Assembly: GCF_022012435.1 (NCBI RefSeq)
Contig: NZ_JAKLUA010000001.1
Location: 992,001-1,056,000, forward strand
DNA: 64,000 nt
Source: Bradyrhizobium zhengyangense
Lineage (GTDB): Bacteria; Pseudomonadota; Alphaproteobacteria; Rhizobiales; Xanthobacteraceae
Direction of reading: 5' to 3'
The stretch's first letter is position 1. Each line of letters starts with the position of its first letter. Of the stretch, positions 9,001-20,762 are shown in pieces. A program made the position numbers and the translations under genes. Under the pieces are notes generated by a model. The model was not told where the DNA came from and did no database searches. It saw nothing but the letters and a program-made list of their open reading frames with translations.

Positions 9001-10227
9001 ATGACGATGTTCGCGCGCCGCTCTGCGGCCCTTCTGGCCTGTGCCGCCGCTTTCGGATTTGCATCACCCGCTTCCGCTCAAGACAAGACCGTCACGATCG
9101 GCGTGCTCAACGACATGTCCAGCCTCTACGCCGACATCGGCGGTCCCGGCTCCGTGGTGGCGGTCAAGATGGCGGTCGAGGATTCCGGTCTGGCTGCCAA
9201 GGGTTGGAAAATCGAGGTCGTCAGCGGCGACCACCAGAACAAGCCTGATGTCGGCGTCAACATCGCGCGGCAGTGGATCGACACCCAGAAGGTCGACATG
9301 ATCACGGACACGCCGAACTCGGGCGTGGCGCTGGCGGTCAGCAACGTCGCCAAGGAAAAGAACGTCGTCCTGCTCAACAATGGCGGCGCCAGCGCCGACC
9401 TCACCGGCAAGGCCTGCAACGCCAACACCATCTCCTATACTTACGACACCTACATGCTCGCCACCGGCACCGGCAAGGCGCTGACCAAGGCCGGTGGTGA
9501 CAGCTGGTTCTTCCTGACCGCCGACTACGCCTTCGGTGCGGCGCTCGAGCGCGACACCAGCGCGGTCGTGACCGCGAATGGCGGCAAGGTGCTCGGCGGC
9601 GTCAAGCATCCGCTCAACACCTCCGACTTCTCATCCTTCCTGCTCCAGGCGCAGAACTCGAAGGCAAAGATCGTCGGGCTTGCCAACGCCGGCGGCGACA
9701 CCACCAACTCGATCAAGCAGGCGGCGGAATTCGGCATCGTCGAGGGCGGCCAGAAGCTCGCAGCGCTGCTGCTGTTCATCAACGACGTCCACTCGCTCGG
9801 CCTCAAGACCGCGCACGGCCTGACCTTCACGGAATCCTTCTACTGGGACCTCAACGATGCCACGCGCGCCTGGTCGAAGCGTTTCCAGGAAAAGACGGCC
9901 AACAAGGCAATGCCGTCGATGACCCAGGCCGGCAACTATGCCGGCGTGATTCATTACCTCAAGGCGCTCGAGGCGCTCGGCGGCAATCCGCATGACGGCG
10001 CCAAGGTCGTCGCCAAGATGAAAGAAATCCCGACCGACGACCCGCTGTTCGGCAAGGGCCCGCTTCGCGAGGACGGCCGCCGCATCATCCCGGCCTATCT
10101 GTTCGAGGTGAAGAAGCCTGAAGAGTCGAAGGGCCCTTGGGACTATTACAAGCTGGTCTCGACCATTTCTGCGGAAGACGCCGCAAGGCCGCTCAAGGAC
10201 AGCGAATGTCCGCTGGTGAAGAAGTAA
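9001..10227 (+). CDS. Orphan branched-chain amino-acid type ABC substrate-binding protein
   Basis: This 408-residue protein has a signal peptide (cleavage near ASPASA-QD) and a Peripla_BP_6 (LivK-type) fold starting KTVTIGVLNDMSSLYADIGG. GGAGG-like bases precede the ATG at 9001 (AATGGAGGAAAC). No permease or ATPase is adjacent, so it probably shares the membrane parts of another Liv-type system. It is strongly similar along its length to the LivK of the operon at 21.5-26.2 kb; both share motifs such as VEDSGLAAKGWKI and FFLTADYAFGAALERDT. A duplication is the likely origin. The ligand may be an amino acid, an amide or another small organic molecule. Confidence 0.9.
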   Translation: MTMFARRSAALLACAAAFGFASPASAQDKTVTIGVLNDMSSLYADIGGPGSVVAVKMAVEDSGLAAKGWKIEVVSGDHQNKPDVGVNIARQWIDTQKVDMITDTPNSGVALAVSNVAKEKNVVLLNNGGASADLTGKACNANTISYTYDTYMLATGTGKALTKAGGDSWFFLTADYAFGAALERDTSAVVTANGGKVLGGVKHPLNTSDFSSFLLQAQNSKAKIVGLANAGGDTTNSIKQAAEFGIVEGGQKLAALLLFINDVHSLGLKTAHGLTFTESFYWDLNDATRAWSKRFQEKTANKAMPSMTQAGNYAGVIHYLKALEALGGNPHDGAKVVAKMKEIPTDDPLFGKGPLREDGRRIIPAYLFEVKKPEESKGPWDYYKLVSTISAEDAARPLKDSECPLVKK

Positions 10228-10258
10228 GCGCGTAAGGGTCTCTAACTCCACGACGTCA

Positions 10259-10303
10259 TGCCCGGGCTAGTCCCGGGCATTCTCGTTCCTAGCCCGGAAC
10301 GAG
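10259..10303 (+). terminator. Two hairpins after the orphan binding-protein gene
   Basis: TGCCCGGG (10259-10266) pairs with CCCGGGCA (10272-10279) around a 5-base loop, and TTCTCGTTCC follows. CTCGTTCC (10282-10289) then pairs with GGAACGAG (10296-10303). The position, 30 bases past the stop, fits a terminator. The T-run is weak, so termination efficiency is uncertain. Confidence 0.5.
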
Positions 10304-10307
10304 ACTG

Positions 10308-10400
10308 CCGTAGGTGGGCAAAGCGAAGCGTGCCCACGCATTTTACCTGATCGAGAGAGATCGTGGGCACGGCGCAAGGGCGCCTTTGCCCACTCTACGG
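10308..10400. repeat. Imperfect palindromic repeat carrying the MFS stop codon
   Basis: The left arm CCGTAGGTGGGCAAAG and the right arm CTTTGCCCACTCTACGG are near-perfect inverted copies. Between them lies a second inverted pair (CGTGCCCACG and CGTGGGCACG). The TAG stop of the MFS gene (10395-10397 on the minus strand) lies inside the right arm. I believe similar GTGGGCAAAG palindromes recur in Bradyrhizobium genomes, but there is only one copy here. Confidence 0.6.
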
Positions 10401-11651
10401 GACCGTCTTTGCGGTCGCGAGGGTCCGCACAGCGATCGCCACGCACACCACCATCAAGGCTGCGGCAAGCAAGAACGGTGCGCCGGGCAGATGCAGCGGC
10501 GCGCCGGCGCCGATGAAATAGGAAAACGTCAGCGTGAACAGGAACGGGCCGACGAGCTGTGACACGCTCTGCACGCTCGAAGTCGCGCCCTGCAACTGGC
10601 CCTGCTGATCGGGCGCCACCAGCCGCGTCATCAACGCTTGAGACGCGGCTCCCGAGATGCCCCACAGCGCCAGAATCGGAATACCGATCCAGGAGAGCGG
10701 CCCGGTCGGCGCGGTGCCGAGAACGATAAAGCCGAGCGCGCCACAGCACAGGCCAAGCAGCAACGCGTTGCGCTCGCCCAGCACGCGCACGATCGGGCCG
10801 ATCGCGAGCCCCTGCACCACCATGGCGCAGATGCCGACCATCGCGAGCGTCAGTCCCACCGTCTTGGAATCCCAGCCATAGCGATAGGTCGCATAGAGCA
10901 CGAAGGTCGAGGGCAGCACGACATGCGCGACCTGCGCGATGAAGTTGACGACCGATAACGCCGCCAGCGCCGCGCTGGAGCGCAGCAGATGAAGCGCACC
11001 GATCGGATTGGCGCTGGTCCAGCGGAACGGCGCGCGTTTGTCGGGGGCCAGCGATTCCGGCAGGACGAACACCCCATAGAGCGCATTGGCAAGGCTGAGA
11101 GCGGCCGATGCCCAGAACGGCAGTCGCGGATCGATATCGCCGAGCAGACCGCCCAGCGCCGGGCCGAGAATGAAGCCGGCGCCGAATGCCGCACCGATCT
11201 TGCCAAAGACCGCAGCGCGCCGCTCCGGCGGCGTGATGTCGGCGATATAGGCAAAGGCGGTCGAGATGCTGGCCGAGGTGATGCCTGAGATCACGCGACC
11301 GACGAACAGCCAGTTCAACGACGGCGCCAGCGCCATCAACACGTAGTCGGCGGCAAGCCCGAAATTCGACAGCAGCACCACCGGCCGGCGGCCGAAACGA
11401 TCCGACAGCGCGCCGAGCAGGGGCGAGAACACGAATTGCATCAGCGCCCATGCGGTGCCGAACAGGCCGAAGATGCGGGCCGCATGCGCGGTGTCGTTGC
11501 CGACAAAACTCCCGATCAGCTTGGGCAAGATCGGCATGATCACCCCGAGCGCGAGCATGTCGAGCAGGATGGTGACGAAGATGAAGGCGGCGGCCCCGCG
11601 CCGGATCGGCGCAGCGCCTTGCGCTATCGCCTCGCCGGCATCGCCGCTCAC
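10395..11651 (-). CDS. MFS transporter of the TetA (tetracycline-type) group
   Basis: This 418-residue protein has about twelve membrane helices and the MFS motif [12 protein letters not shown] after helix 2. The opening ([24 protein letters not shown]) and LPESL between helices 6 and 7 are typical of TetA-like drug/proton antiporters. The start is GTG 11651, overlapping the der stop (GTGA), so translation is probably coupled to der. Real tetracycline resistance cannot be assumed; many chromosomal members pump unknown compounds. The 3' end runs into a palindromic repeat that supplies the stop codon. Confidence 0.9.
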   Translation of the reverse strand: MSGDAGEAIAQGAAPIRRGAAAFIFVTILLDMLALGVIMPILPKLIGSFVGNDTAHAARIFGLFGTAWALMQFVFSPLLGALSDRFGRRPVVLLSNFGLAADYVLMALAPSLNWLFVGRVISGITSASISTAFAYIADITPPERRAAVFGKIGAAFGAGFILGPALGGLLGDIDPRLPFWASAALSLANALYGVFVLPESLAPDKRAPFRWTSANPIGALHLLRSSAALAALSVVNFIAQVAHVVLPSTFVLYATYRYGWDSKTVGLTLAMVGICAMVVQGLAIGPIVRVLGERNALLLGLCCGALGFIVLGTAPTGPLSWIGIPILALWGISGAASQALMTRLVAPDQQGQLQGATSSVQSVSQLVGPFLFTLTFSYFIGAGAPLHLPGAPFLLAAALMVVCVAIAVRTLATAKTVP

Positions 11652-13030
11652 GACGGCCGCTTGCGCTTGTGGGCGAACGGATTGGCCTTCTCGCGCAGGG
11701 TAATGCGCACCGGCGTGCCCGGCAGATCGAAGGCCTCACGCATCGAGTTGATGAGGTAGCGCAAATAAGACTGCGGCACCGCGTCCGCGCGCGAGCAGAA
11801 CAAGACAAAGCTCGGCGGGCGCGCCTTGGTCTGGGTGATGTAGTTCAGCTTCAGCCGGCGTCCTGAGACGGCCGGCGGCGGATTGGCCTGGACCGCCTGC
11901 TCGAACCAGCGATTGAGCGCTGACGTCGGCACGCGCCGGTTCCAGAGCGCGTAGGCGTCCTGGATCGCCTGCATCAGGCGATCAATGCCCTCGCCCATCA
12001 GGCCGGAGACGGCGACGATCGGCACGCCCTTGAGCTGCGGCAGCAAATGGTCGGCATCGCGGCGCAGCCCCGAAATCGCGCCGCCGCCCTTGGTTTCCAT
12101 CAGGTCCCATTTGTTGACGGCAAGCACGACCGCGCGGCCCTCGCGCTCGATCAGATCGGCGATGCGCAGATCCTGCTCCTCGAAGCGATTCTGCGAATCC
12201 ATCATCATCACGACGACTTCGGCGAAGCGCACCGCACGCAGTGCATCGGCGACCGAGAGCTTCTCCAGCTTCTCCTCGATGCGCGAGCGCCGGCGAAGAC
12301 CTGCGGTGTCGAACACCCGAAACTCGCGGCCCTTCCAGTTGATCTCGACTGCGATGGAATCGCGCGTGGTGCCGGCTTCCGGGCTCGTCAGCAGGCGCTC
12401 TTCGCCGAGCAGATGGTTGATCAGCGTCGACTTGCCGGCATTGGGACGGCCGACGATGGCCACCCGGATCGGGCGCGTTGCAGCCTCTTCCTCGGAGATC
12501 GGCTCGTCGTCCTCGGCCTCATCCTCCTCGACAGGCTCCGGCATCAGCTTGGCAAGCGCGTCGTAGAGCTCGCCCATGCCTTCGCCATGCTCGGCGGAAA
12601 TCTGGATGGGATCGCCGAGGCCAAGCGCGAAGGATTCCATGGCGCCGGCATCGCCATGCTTGCCTTCGCTCTTGTTGGCGACCAGCAGCACCGGCTTGTC
12701 GGCCTTGCGGGCGAAATCGGCGAAGGCGCGGTCCGTCGGCGTGAGGCCGATGCGGGCATCGATCACGAAGAACAGGGCATCGGCCTGCGCGATCGCGGCC
12801 TCGGTCTGCTCCTGCATGCGCGCAGTCAGCGAGCCCTTGGCGCCCTCATCGAGACCGGCGGTATCGATGATGGTGAATTCGAGATCGCCGAGCCTGGCCT
12901 CACCCTCGCGTCGGTCGCGGGTGACGCCCGGCAGGTCATCGACCAGCGCGAGCTTCTGCCCGACCAGGCGGTTGAACAGCGTCGACTTGCCGACATTGGG
13001 CCGGCCGATAATGGCGATCGTAAAGGACAT
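11648..13030 (-). CDS. der: Ribosome-assembly GTPase Der (EngA)
   Basis: Der matures the 50S ribosomal subunit. The 460-residue protein has two tandem GTPase domains with P-loops GRPNVGKST (residues 9-17) and GRPNAGKST (about 195), an acidic linker between them ([15 protein letters not shown]), and a C-terminal KH-like domain. Length and order match the family. Upstream on the same strand are a lipoprotein and a YfgM-like gene, resembling the E. coli yfgM-bamB-der neighbourhood. An MFS gene overlaps its end. Confidence 0.97.
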   Translation of the reverse strand: MSFTIAIIGRPNVGKSTLFNRLVGQKLALVDDLPGVTRDRREGEARLGDLEFTIIDTAGLDEGAKGSLTARMQEQTEAAIAQADALFFVIDARIGLTPTDRAFADFARKADKPVLLVANKSEGKHGDAGAMESFALGLGDPIQISAEHGEGMGELYDALAKLMPEPVEEDEAEDDEPISEEEAATRPIRVAIVGRPNAGKSTLINHLLGEERLLTSPEAGTTRDSIAVEINWKGREFRVFDTAGLRRRSRIEEKLEKLSVADALRAVRFAEVVVMMMDSQNRFEEQDLRIADLIEREGRAVVLAVNKWDLMETKGGGAISGLRRDADHLLPQLKGVPIVAVSGLMGEGIDRLMQAIQDAYALWNRRVPTSALNRWFEQAVQANPPPAVSGRRLKLNYITQTKARPPSFVLFCSRADAVPQSYLRYLINSMREAFDLPGTPVRITLREKANPFAHKRKRPS

Positions 13031-13080
13031 TGGTCATTCGTGCGCCGCGGAGGCTGCGCCTGTCAATTCGGTGAAAAATA

Positions 13081-13641
13081 TCAGCGCGAGAAACTGCCGC
13101 TGGGCATCGGCGCCGGGAAGGCTCCCTGCGTCTGCTGTTGCTGGGTGGTCTGCTGCGCCGGTTGCGCCGGCTGCTGAGTGGATTGCTGGTCCGGCGGCGG
13201 CGCGGTGGTGCGTTTGCGAACGATCTTGTGCTTGGGCGGCGGGGCGGCCGGTGCCGCCTCGGGCTGAGCCTCGCCGTCGACCTCGCCGGCCGGCGCTTGA
13301 GCCGGTGCAGCAGCGGTGGGGGCCGGTTGCCTCGTCTTCTTGCCCCTGGCCGATTTTGACGATTTGGCGGGCTCGGCGGGCGGCGGCTCAGCCGGCAGCG
13401 CCGCGACGGCCGGCGCGTCCTGCTGTTGCTGCGCGCCCTTGTACATCTCCTTCGGCACGCCCTGCTCGAGGCCCGGCACGCCCTCGGGGAAAACAGGCTT
13501 GCGCTCGCCCGGCAGCTTCTTCTTGGTGTCGAGGAAGTCCATCAGGTCGCTCGGATCGAATCCGCCGCTGGAGCAGCCGCCCAGGACGCCCGTGAAGGCG
13601 ATCAGGACGGCGGCTGCAATCAAACGTGGCGTGCGGCGCAT
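13081..13641 (-). CDS. Proline/alanine/glutamine-rich lipoprotein in the BamB position
   Basis: This 186-residue protein has a lipoprotein signal ending VLGGC (Cys23). After it, FDPSDLMDFLDTKKKLPGERKPVFPEGVPGLEQGVPKEMYKG resembles, from memory, the N-terminal segment of alphaproteobacterial BamB proteins. The rest is low-complexity sequence rich in A, P, Q and K, with no beta-propeller repeats. It lies between the YfgM-like gene and der, where bamB normally sits. It could be a BamB that has lost its propeller or a separate envelope protein that keeps only the BamB leader. Confidence 0.7.
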   Translation of the reverse strand: MRRTPRLIAAAVLIAFTGVLGGCSSGGFDPSDLMDFLDTKKKLPGERKPVFPEGVPGLEQGVPKEMYKGAQQQQDAPAVAALPAEPPPAEPAKSSKSARGKKTRQPAPTAAAPAQAPAGEVDGEAQPEAAPAAPPPKHKIVRKRTTAPPPDQQSTQQPAQPAQQTTQQQQTQGAFPAPMPSGSFSR

Positions 13642-13675
13642 ATCGATATCTCGTCTCAGTCAGCTCTCAGGACCG

Positions 13676-14329
13676 TCAGCTCTTGGCGACGGGCGGCAGC
13701 AGGGCCTGGAGCGCCTCGGCGCGCGAGCGCAGGCTAGGAGGCGTTTCGCCGTCCTCGGCGATCGCGTCGACCCATTTGCGGGCGGCGGTCATATCGTTGT
13801 TGCGCCAGGCCGACAGCGCCAGCAACTCGCGGGCGCTGTGGCGGAAGGTCGACTTGGGCTCGGCGGACGTTTCCAGCCGCTGCTGGATGTCGGCGTAGCT
13901 CGCGCTGTCCACCAGCAGGCTCGCCGCGCGGATCTTCGCCAAATCCTGCCACTCGCTGCCGACGCTGCGGTCGGCGACGATGTCGTCGAACATCTTTGCC
14001 GCGGCCTTGGGATCGCGAGCCGACACCTCTGCTGCGGCACGCAGCCGCGACAGGATGCGATAGCCAGACGGGGCCTTGGCGGCAAGATCGGCGAAAGCTG
14101 TTTCAGCCTCCGCGTGCTTGCCCTGCTCCGACAGCTCGACGGCCTTTTCGAAGGTGGCGCCCGCCTCGGCGGCCTTCTTGGCCTCCAGGTACTGGTAGCC
14201 GCGCCAGCCGCCCACGGCGGCCACGATCAGCACCATCAGGGCGATGAAGTAGAGCGAATATTTGTCCCACAGCTTTTTGAGCTGTTCGCGACGTACTTCC
14301 TCGTCGACTTCGTCAAATAATTCAGACAC
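13676..14329 (-). CDS. YfgM-like tetratricopeptide membrane protein
   Basis: This 217-residue protein has a short cytoplasmic N-terminus (MSELFDEVDEEVRREQLKKLWDKY), one membrane helix (residues 27-46) and an extracytoplasmic TPR-like helical domain. That is the architecture of YfgM, which assists the SecYEG translocon and periplasmic chaperones. It is first in a minus-strand run with a lipoprotein, der and an MFS pump. A GCGCGCG hairpin in the 170-bp gap upstream (near 14358-14378) separates it from the acyl-CoA synthetase gene. Confidence 0.85.
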   Translation of the reverse strand: MSELFDEVDEEVRREQLKKLWDKYSLYFIALMVLIVAAVGGWRGYQYLEAKKAAEAGATFEKAVELSEQGKHAEAETAFADLAAKAPSGYRILSRLRAAAEVSARDPKAAAKMFDDIVADRSVGSEWQDLAKIRAASLLVDSASYADIQQRLETSAEPKSTFRHSARELLALSAWRNNDMTAARKWVDAIAEDGETPPSLRSRAEALQALLPPVAKS

Positions 14330-14498
14330 TTAAGGTAATCCCATGCCCGGCCGGGAGCGCGCGCTAGATCGCGCGCGTCGAAAGCCCGTCCCCACTTGGC
14401 GGCGGCGATACCCTAACGATATGGCGGTGGCAAGGCAAAGCAAGGCCGATCAAGGCGTTAACGCGCGATCCGGGATAGTCCGGAGATGCGGGAGGTCC

Positions 14499-16085
14499 CT
14501 ACCAGAGCTCCCGCAACTGTCGCTTCAGGACCTTGCCGTTGGCGTTGCGCGGCAGGGGATCGGCGGTGATCACCATTGTCTCCGGCACCTTGTAATCGGA
14601 CAGTCGCTCGGCGCACCAGGCCCGCAAGTCGTCGCTGCCGACCTGCGCCCGCGTGACCACGACCGCGTGGACCCGCTCGCCCAGCACCGGGCATGGCTTT
14701 GCGATGATCGCACTCTCGACCACGGCGGGATGACCGGCCAGCACCGATTCGACCTCGGCCGAGTAGATCTTGAGGCCACCGCGATTGATCATGTCCTTCT
14801 GGCGGTCGAACACGCGGACGAACCCATCGAGATCGATCGAGCCGAGATCGCCGGAATGCCAAAAGCCGGCGGTAAAGCTCTCGGCCGTCGCTTTCGGGTT
14901 GTTCCAGTAGCCCTTGATGACGGAGGCGCTCTGAATCCAGAGTTCGCCGATCTCGCCGGGTGGAAGTTCGCGGCCATCCGTCCCCATAGCAATGATCCGC
15001 GCCCCCGGACACGGCAGGCCGACGCTGTCGATATGGCTTGCCGTCAGCTCGCCCGGCATGATGGTGGACGGCGACGTCGTCTCGGTCGCGCCGTAGCAAT
15101 TTGCGAGCTTCAGGCCGGGAATCGTTGCCTTCAGCTTCTCGATCGTCGCGACCGGCATCGGCGCGCCCCCGAAGCCGCCGATGCGCCAACTCGAGAGATC
15201 ATAGCTATCGAAATCGGGCCGCAGCAGGCAGAGATTGTACATCGCCGGCACCATCACCGTATAGGTGACGCGCTCGCGCGCCGCGAGCTTGAGGTAATCG
15301 GCCGCTTTGAATTCCGGCATGATGATCAGCGCGCCGCCGCAGCAGATCATCGTGGTGATGTTGGCGACGACGCCGGTGACGTGACCAAGTGGGACGGCTG
15401 CTATCGAGCGGTCGGACGCCGTCAATTCCAGGCAGGACACGAACACCATCGAGGAATGCACGATATTGCAATGGGCCAGCATCGCGCCCTTCGGCTTGCC
15501 CGTCGTGCCCGAGGTGTAGAGGATCATCGCGGTGTCTTCCTCGTTCGTCTCGATCGGCGTTGGCGCCGGCGCGTTGTCCGCCAGCACCGAGAAGCGCGAA
15601 AGCTTCGCGTCGTCATCGACGGCAATACGGTGCATCACGTCAGGAACATCGCGCGCATCCGGCAGCCGTTCAGCGAGTGCCGCCTCGTGGATCAGGATCT
15701 TGGCGCCGCAATCGGCGAGCACATAAGCGATCTCTGGTTTCTGCTGGCGCGTGCTGAGCAACACCGTAACCAGCCCCTCATGCGCGGCAGCGAACAGCAG
15801 CAACGGAAATTCGATGCGGTTGCCGAGCAGGATCGCAACCCGGTCACCGCGTTGCAGGCCGAGCTTGCGAAAGCCCGATGCAATCCGCACGGCCTGCTCC
15901 ACCGTTTGCCGCCAGCTCAGCCGGACATTGCCGCAGACCAGCGCCTCGCCGTCGCCATTGCGCGCGGCGGCCTCCGCTATCATGGCCCACAAGCTCGAAG
16001 GCCGATCGACGAAGGCCGGCACCACCCGATCACCAAAGCGCGCCTCGGACCGCATCGGCGGAATCTGAGATCGTGACCAGTCCAT
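14499..16085 (-). CDS. AMP-forming acyl-CoA synthetase/ligase
   Basis: This 528-residue member of the adenylate-forming superfamily activates a carboxylic acid with ATP and transfers it to CoA. It shows the P-loop signature YTSGTTGKPKG, the A5-like YGATETTS, the hinge motif (DRQKDMINRGGLKIYSAEVE) and the C-terminal catalytic lysine in NANGKVLKRQ. The substrate is probably a fatty or aromatic acid and cannot be fixed from sequence. It appears to be transcribed alone. NnrU lies upstream on the same strand after 73 bp. Confidence 0.92.
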   Translation of the reverse strand: MDWSRSQIPPMRSEARFGDRVVPAFVDRPSSLWAMIAEAAARNGDGEALVCGNVRLSWRQTVEQAVRIASGFRKLGLQRGDRVAILLGNRIEFPLLLFAAAHEGLVTVLLSTRQQKPEIAYVLADCGAKILIHEAALAERLPDARDVPDVMHRIAVDDDAKLSRFSVLADNAPAPTPIETNEEDTAMILYTSGTTGKPKGAMLAHCNIVHSSMVFVSCLELTASDRSIAAVPLGHVTGVVANITTMICCGGALIIMPEFKAADYLKLAARERVTYTVMVPAMYNLCLLRPDFDSYDLSSWRIGGFGGAPMPVATIEKLKATIPGLKLANCYGATETTSPSTIMPGELTASHIDSVGLPCPGARIIAMGTDGRELPPGEIGELWIQSASVIKGYWNNPKATAESFTAGFWHSGDLGSIDLDGFVRVFDRQKDMINRGGLKIYSAEVESVLAGHPAVVESAIIAKPCPVLGERVHAVVVTRAQVGSDDLRAWCAERLSDYKVPETMVITADPLPRNANGKVLKRQLRELW

Positions 16086-16158
16086 CGGAGAGCCCTCGTC
16101 TTGTTGCTTTTGTCACACTCCGCGCATCAGCACGGAGGTGATATGTTGCGCTGATCGG

Positions 16159-16743
16159 TTAACCGCCCATCACGGGAACGCCGATCACGACAGGATGGAA
16201 TGCAAACGCCAGCGCCAGATAGGCGACGATGCCGACTGCGATCGCAATCAGATCGTTGGTGACGCCGCCCACCGGGATCGGCGGGCCACCGCTGTCGGTG
16301 CGATGTTTCAGCGAAATGCGGTCATACACGCCCCAGCCGAGAAACGAGCCGAACAGGATGATGGAGCCGAGATCGCCGTTGGCGAGCAGATGCGCAAACG
16401 CCCAAAGCTTCACGCCGGCGAGCATCGGATGCTTCAGCGTCGCATAGATGCGCCCTCGCAGGTAGGAGGCGACCACGAGGATGACGGCAGGCAGCATCAG
16501 CGCGACCGTGATGTGCTTCATCGCCTTTGGCGGATACCAAACGTCGATCCAGCCGGTCGCGCGATAGTGGGCAAAGCCCCAGACGATCAGCGCCAGCCCT
16601 GCAAGCGAGACGACCGAATAGAGGATCTTGTAGGTCCCCTCACCCAGGCGCGCGATCGCCTGTGCGCGTGCGTCCCGCTTCGTTGTGAAAATATGGGCGG
16701 CGAAAAACAGCACCAGCCCCAGGATCATGACCAACAGACCCAC
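16159..16743 (-). CDS. NnrU family membrane protein
   Basis: This 194-residue protein begins MGLLVMILGLVLFFAAHIF and has about five membrane helices. HPMLAGVKLWAFAHLLANGDLGSIILFG is characteristic of the NnrU family, whose members are found near denitrification genes and show similarity to isoprenylcysteine-type methyltransferases. No nitrate or nitrite gene is nearby here, so the role is open. Neighbours on the same strand are a small secreted protein upstream and the acyl-CoA synthetase downstream. Confidence 0.88.
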   Translation of the reverse strand: MGLLVMILGLVLFFAAHIFTTKRDARAQAIARLGEGTYKILYSVVSLAGLALIVWGFAHYRATGWIDVWYPPKAMKHITVALMLPAVILVVASYLRGRIYATLKHPMLAGVKLWAFAHLLANGDLGSIILFGSFLGWGVYDRISLKHRTDSGGPPIPVGGVTNDLIAIAVGIVAYLALAFAFHPVVIGVPVMGG

Positions 16744-16814
16744 GACATCCTCCCCTTGAACCAGCGCCCCGCCTCTGAGGTATCATCGATTGGCCGCCGG
16801 TCGCAACTGATGCG

Positions 16815-17393
16815 CTACTTTCCGGGCTCGCGATTGTCGACATAGCGGATCGCAATTGGTCGTCCGGCTAGAGCACCGCCGAGGCCGCTGGTGAACTTCA
16901 GCGGCAGACAGGCGTTCAGAGACGAATTGATCGCGTTGAGGTAAGTGGTTCTGATATCGGCGGGGACGCCCGCAGTCGCAAAAGTCAGCCGCGGCGGGCC
17001 GACCAGGCCGCCGGCTTTATTGAAGCTGAAGCGAACAGCCATCTGCATGCCTGCGCGCACATTGTCGGACGGCGGCGACCAGCACGTGCGCAGTTCGGCA
17101 AAGAGGTCGCCGATCGTATCGAGATCGTGATCCGGCTTTTGATACTTGGCCCGATCAGCCTCCGCCGGCACGCTCTCGATCGTGAGCTGAAGGTTCTCGC
17201 CGTAGGGATAGTCGATCTCGGGAATGCAGGGGCCGGGCTCGAGCGGACTGCAATAGGACGGCGTGCAAGGCCGACCATCGAGCACACTGCACGGCTCATG
17301 CGCAAACGGGATTGGATTGATCTGGCGACGCTGCGCGTTGGAGGCAACGGTCGAGATCGCCAACAACGTGAAAACGAGAATGCCGCGCCACAT
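16815..17393 (-). CDS. Secreted protein of unknown function with a TonB-C-like end
   Basis: I chose ATG 17393 because it starts a signal peptide (MWRGILVFTLLAISTVASNAQ). The mature 170 residues hold a Cys- and Pro-rich stretch (five Cys within about 25 residues) and a C-terminal part (MAVRFSFNKAGGLVGPPRLTF...YLNAINSSLNACLPLKF) that resembles the C-terminal fold of TonB/TolA-like proteins. No specific function is assigned. The open frame upstream of this start lies in repeat-like sequence and is unlikely to be coding. Confidence 0.7.
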   Translation of the reverse strand: MWRGILVFTLLAISTVASNAQRRQINPIPFAHEPCSVLDGRPCTPSYCSPLEPGPCIPEIDYPYGENLQLTIESVPAEADRAKYQKPDHDLDTIGDLFAELRTCWSPPSDNVRAGMQMAVRFSFNKAGGLVGPPRLTFATAGVPADIRTTYLNAINSSLNACLPLKFTSGLGGALAGRPIAIRYVDNREPGK

Positions 17394-17493
17394 GCTTTGA
17401 GCCCGCGATGTCACGCGAACAAACGTGGCATCCTCAATGAACGCGTCAACCCTGCGGGCGTTCACATGCTCGCGTTCAGGTACGCTGTCGTCG

Positions 17494-17512
17494 CCCGGCT
17501 TGCCAAGCCGGG
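17494..17512 (-). terminator. Hairpin downstream of prfC
   Basis: CCCGGCTTG (17494-17502) and CAAGCCGGG (17504-17512) are perfect inverted copies. The hairpin lies 57 bases past the prfC stop on the minus strand, flanked by GACGAC and CATGACA. It could terminate prfC transcription. The same kind of GCCCGGCTTG palindrome is common between genes in this lineage (recollection). Confidence 0.45.
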
Positions 17513-17568
17513 GCATGACAGCGGAGGGTGTGGCCGCAGAGCCTAAGGGCGGTAGGCAGCACGAGCCC

Positions 17569-19191
<1,623 letters not shown>

Positions 19192-19278
19192 GGCGGGAGC
19201 GTTTGGCAGGGAAAATGGGAGCGATCAAGCCTCATTTGGTGATTGCACAGCCCTTCGGCCAGCCCCATATCGGCTTCC

Positions 19279-19346
19279 GGGGAGGACGACCTCCCCGTTC
19301 ACCAGCATATTAGCCTAGCGGGGACGGCCCTGCCTTGAATGGAGGG
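19279..19346 (+). promoter_or_regulatory. Guanidine-II (mini-ykkC) riboswitch upstream of sugE
   Basis: Two hairpins each carry the ACGR tetraloop that defines this class. GGGGAGG (19279-19285), loop ACGA, CCTCCCC (19290-19296) is a perfect 7-bp stem. GCGGGG (19318-19323), loop ACGG, CCCTGC (19328-19333) is 6 bp with one G-U pair. A ribosome binding site GGAGGG (19341-19346) and the sugE ATG at 19352 follow. CCTCC of the first hairpin is complementary to GGAGG of the ribosome site, so without ligand it could hide that site, and guanidinium binding would free it. The placement before a SugE/Gdx exporter matches the known class. Confidence 0.93.
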
Positions 19347-19351
19347 TTGTC

Positions 19352-19658
19352 ATGGCCTGGAGCGTCCTGTTCGTCGCCGGCCTGCTCGAGATCACCTGGG
19401 CGATTGGCCTGAAATATACCGAGGGCTTTTCCAGGCTGGTTCCCTCCGTCATCACGCTCGCGGCCATGGCCGGCAGCGTGATCCTGCTCGGCATTGCTCT
19501 GAAGTCCCTGCCCGTCGGAACTGCCTATGCGGTCTGGACCGGCATCGGCGCGGTCGGCACGGCCACGCTCGGCATCTTCCTGTTCGGCGAGCCGGCCACA
19601 GCGCTTCGCCTCGCCAGCATCGGGCTGATCGTGGCAGGCATCGTCGGGCTGAAGCTCG

Positions 19659-19666
<8 letters not shown>
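19352..19666 (+). CDS. sugE: Guanidinium exporter SugE/Gdx (SMR family)
   Basis: This 104-residue protein has four membrane helices. It starts [26 protein letters not shown] with the membrane glutamate (E13) required for coupled transport, and has the SugE-type [19 protein letters not shown]. SugE-type SMR proteins under guanidine riboswitch control export guanidinium with proton antiport. The riboswitch directly upstream supports that substrate over generic quaternary ammonium drugs. Its last 8 bp overlap the end of the convergent phosphate transporter gene. Confidence 0.94.
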
Positions 19667-20663
<997 letters not shown>

Positions 20664-20688
20664 GGCGTGGCCCCTACTCTAAGCCTTG

Positions 20689-20762
20689 CGGATGATCTCC
20701 GCGCAAACGCGTTCCGCGTTTGTCGCGAAGGAAAACCGCTGCACACTTTTCCGGATCATGCG
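20689..20762. repeat. Dispersed palindromic element, copy 2
   Basis: GGATGATC near the left end and GGATCATGC near the right end are inverted. The inside contains GGAAAACCG and CACACTTTTCCGGATCATGC, which match copy 1 at 544-587. This copy has an extra block holding its own palindrome (GCAAACGCG, then CGCGTTTGT). The element abuts the stop codon of the DUF47 gene (20763-20765). Confidence 0.65.

Noticed and set aside
10267..11808. 513-codon minus-strand frame overlapping the MFS gene
   Set aside because: The MFS protein in the neighbouring frame has clear helices and motif A; this frame reads as arginine-rich noise.
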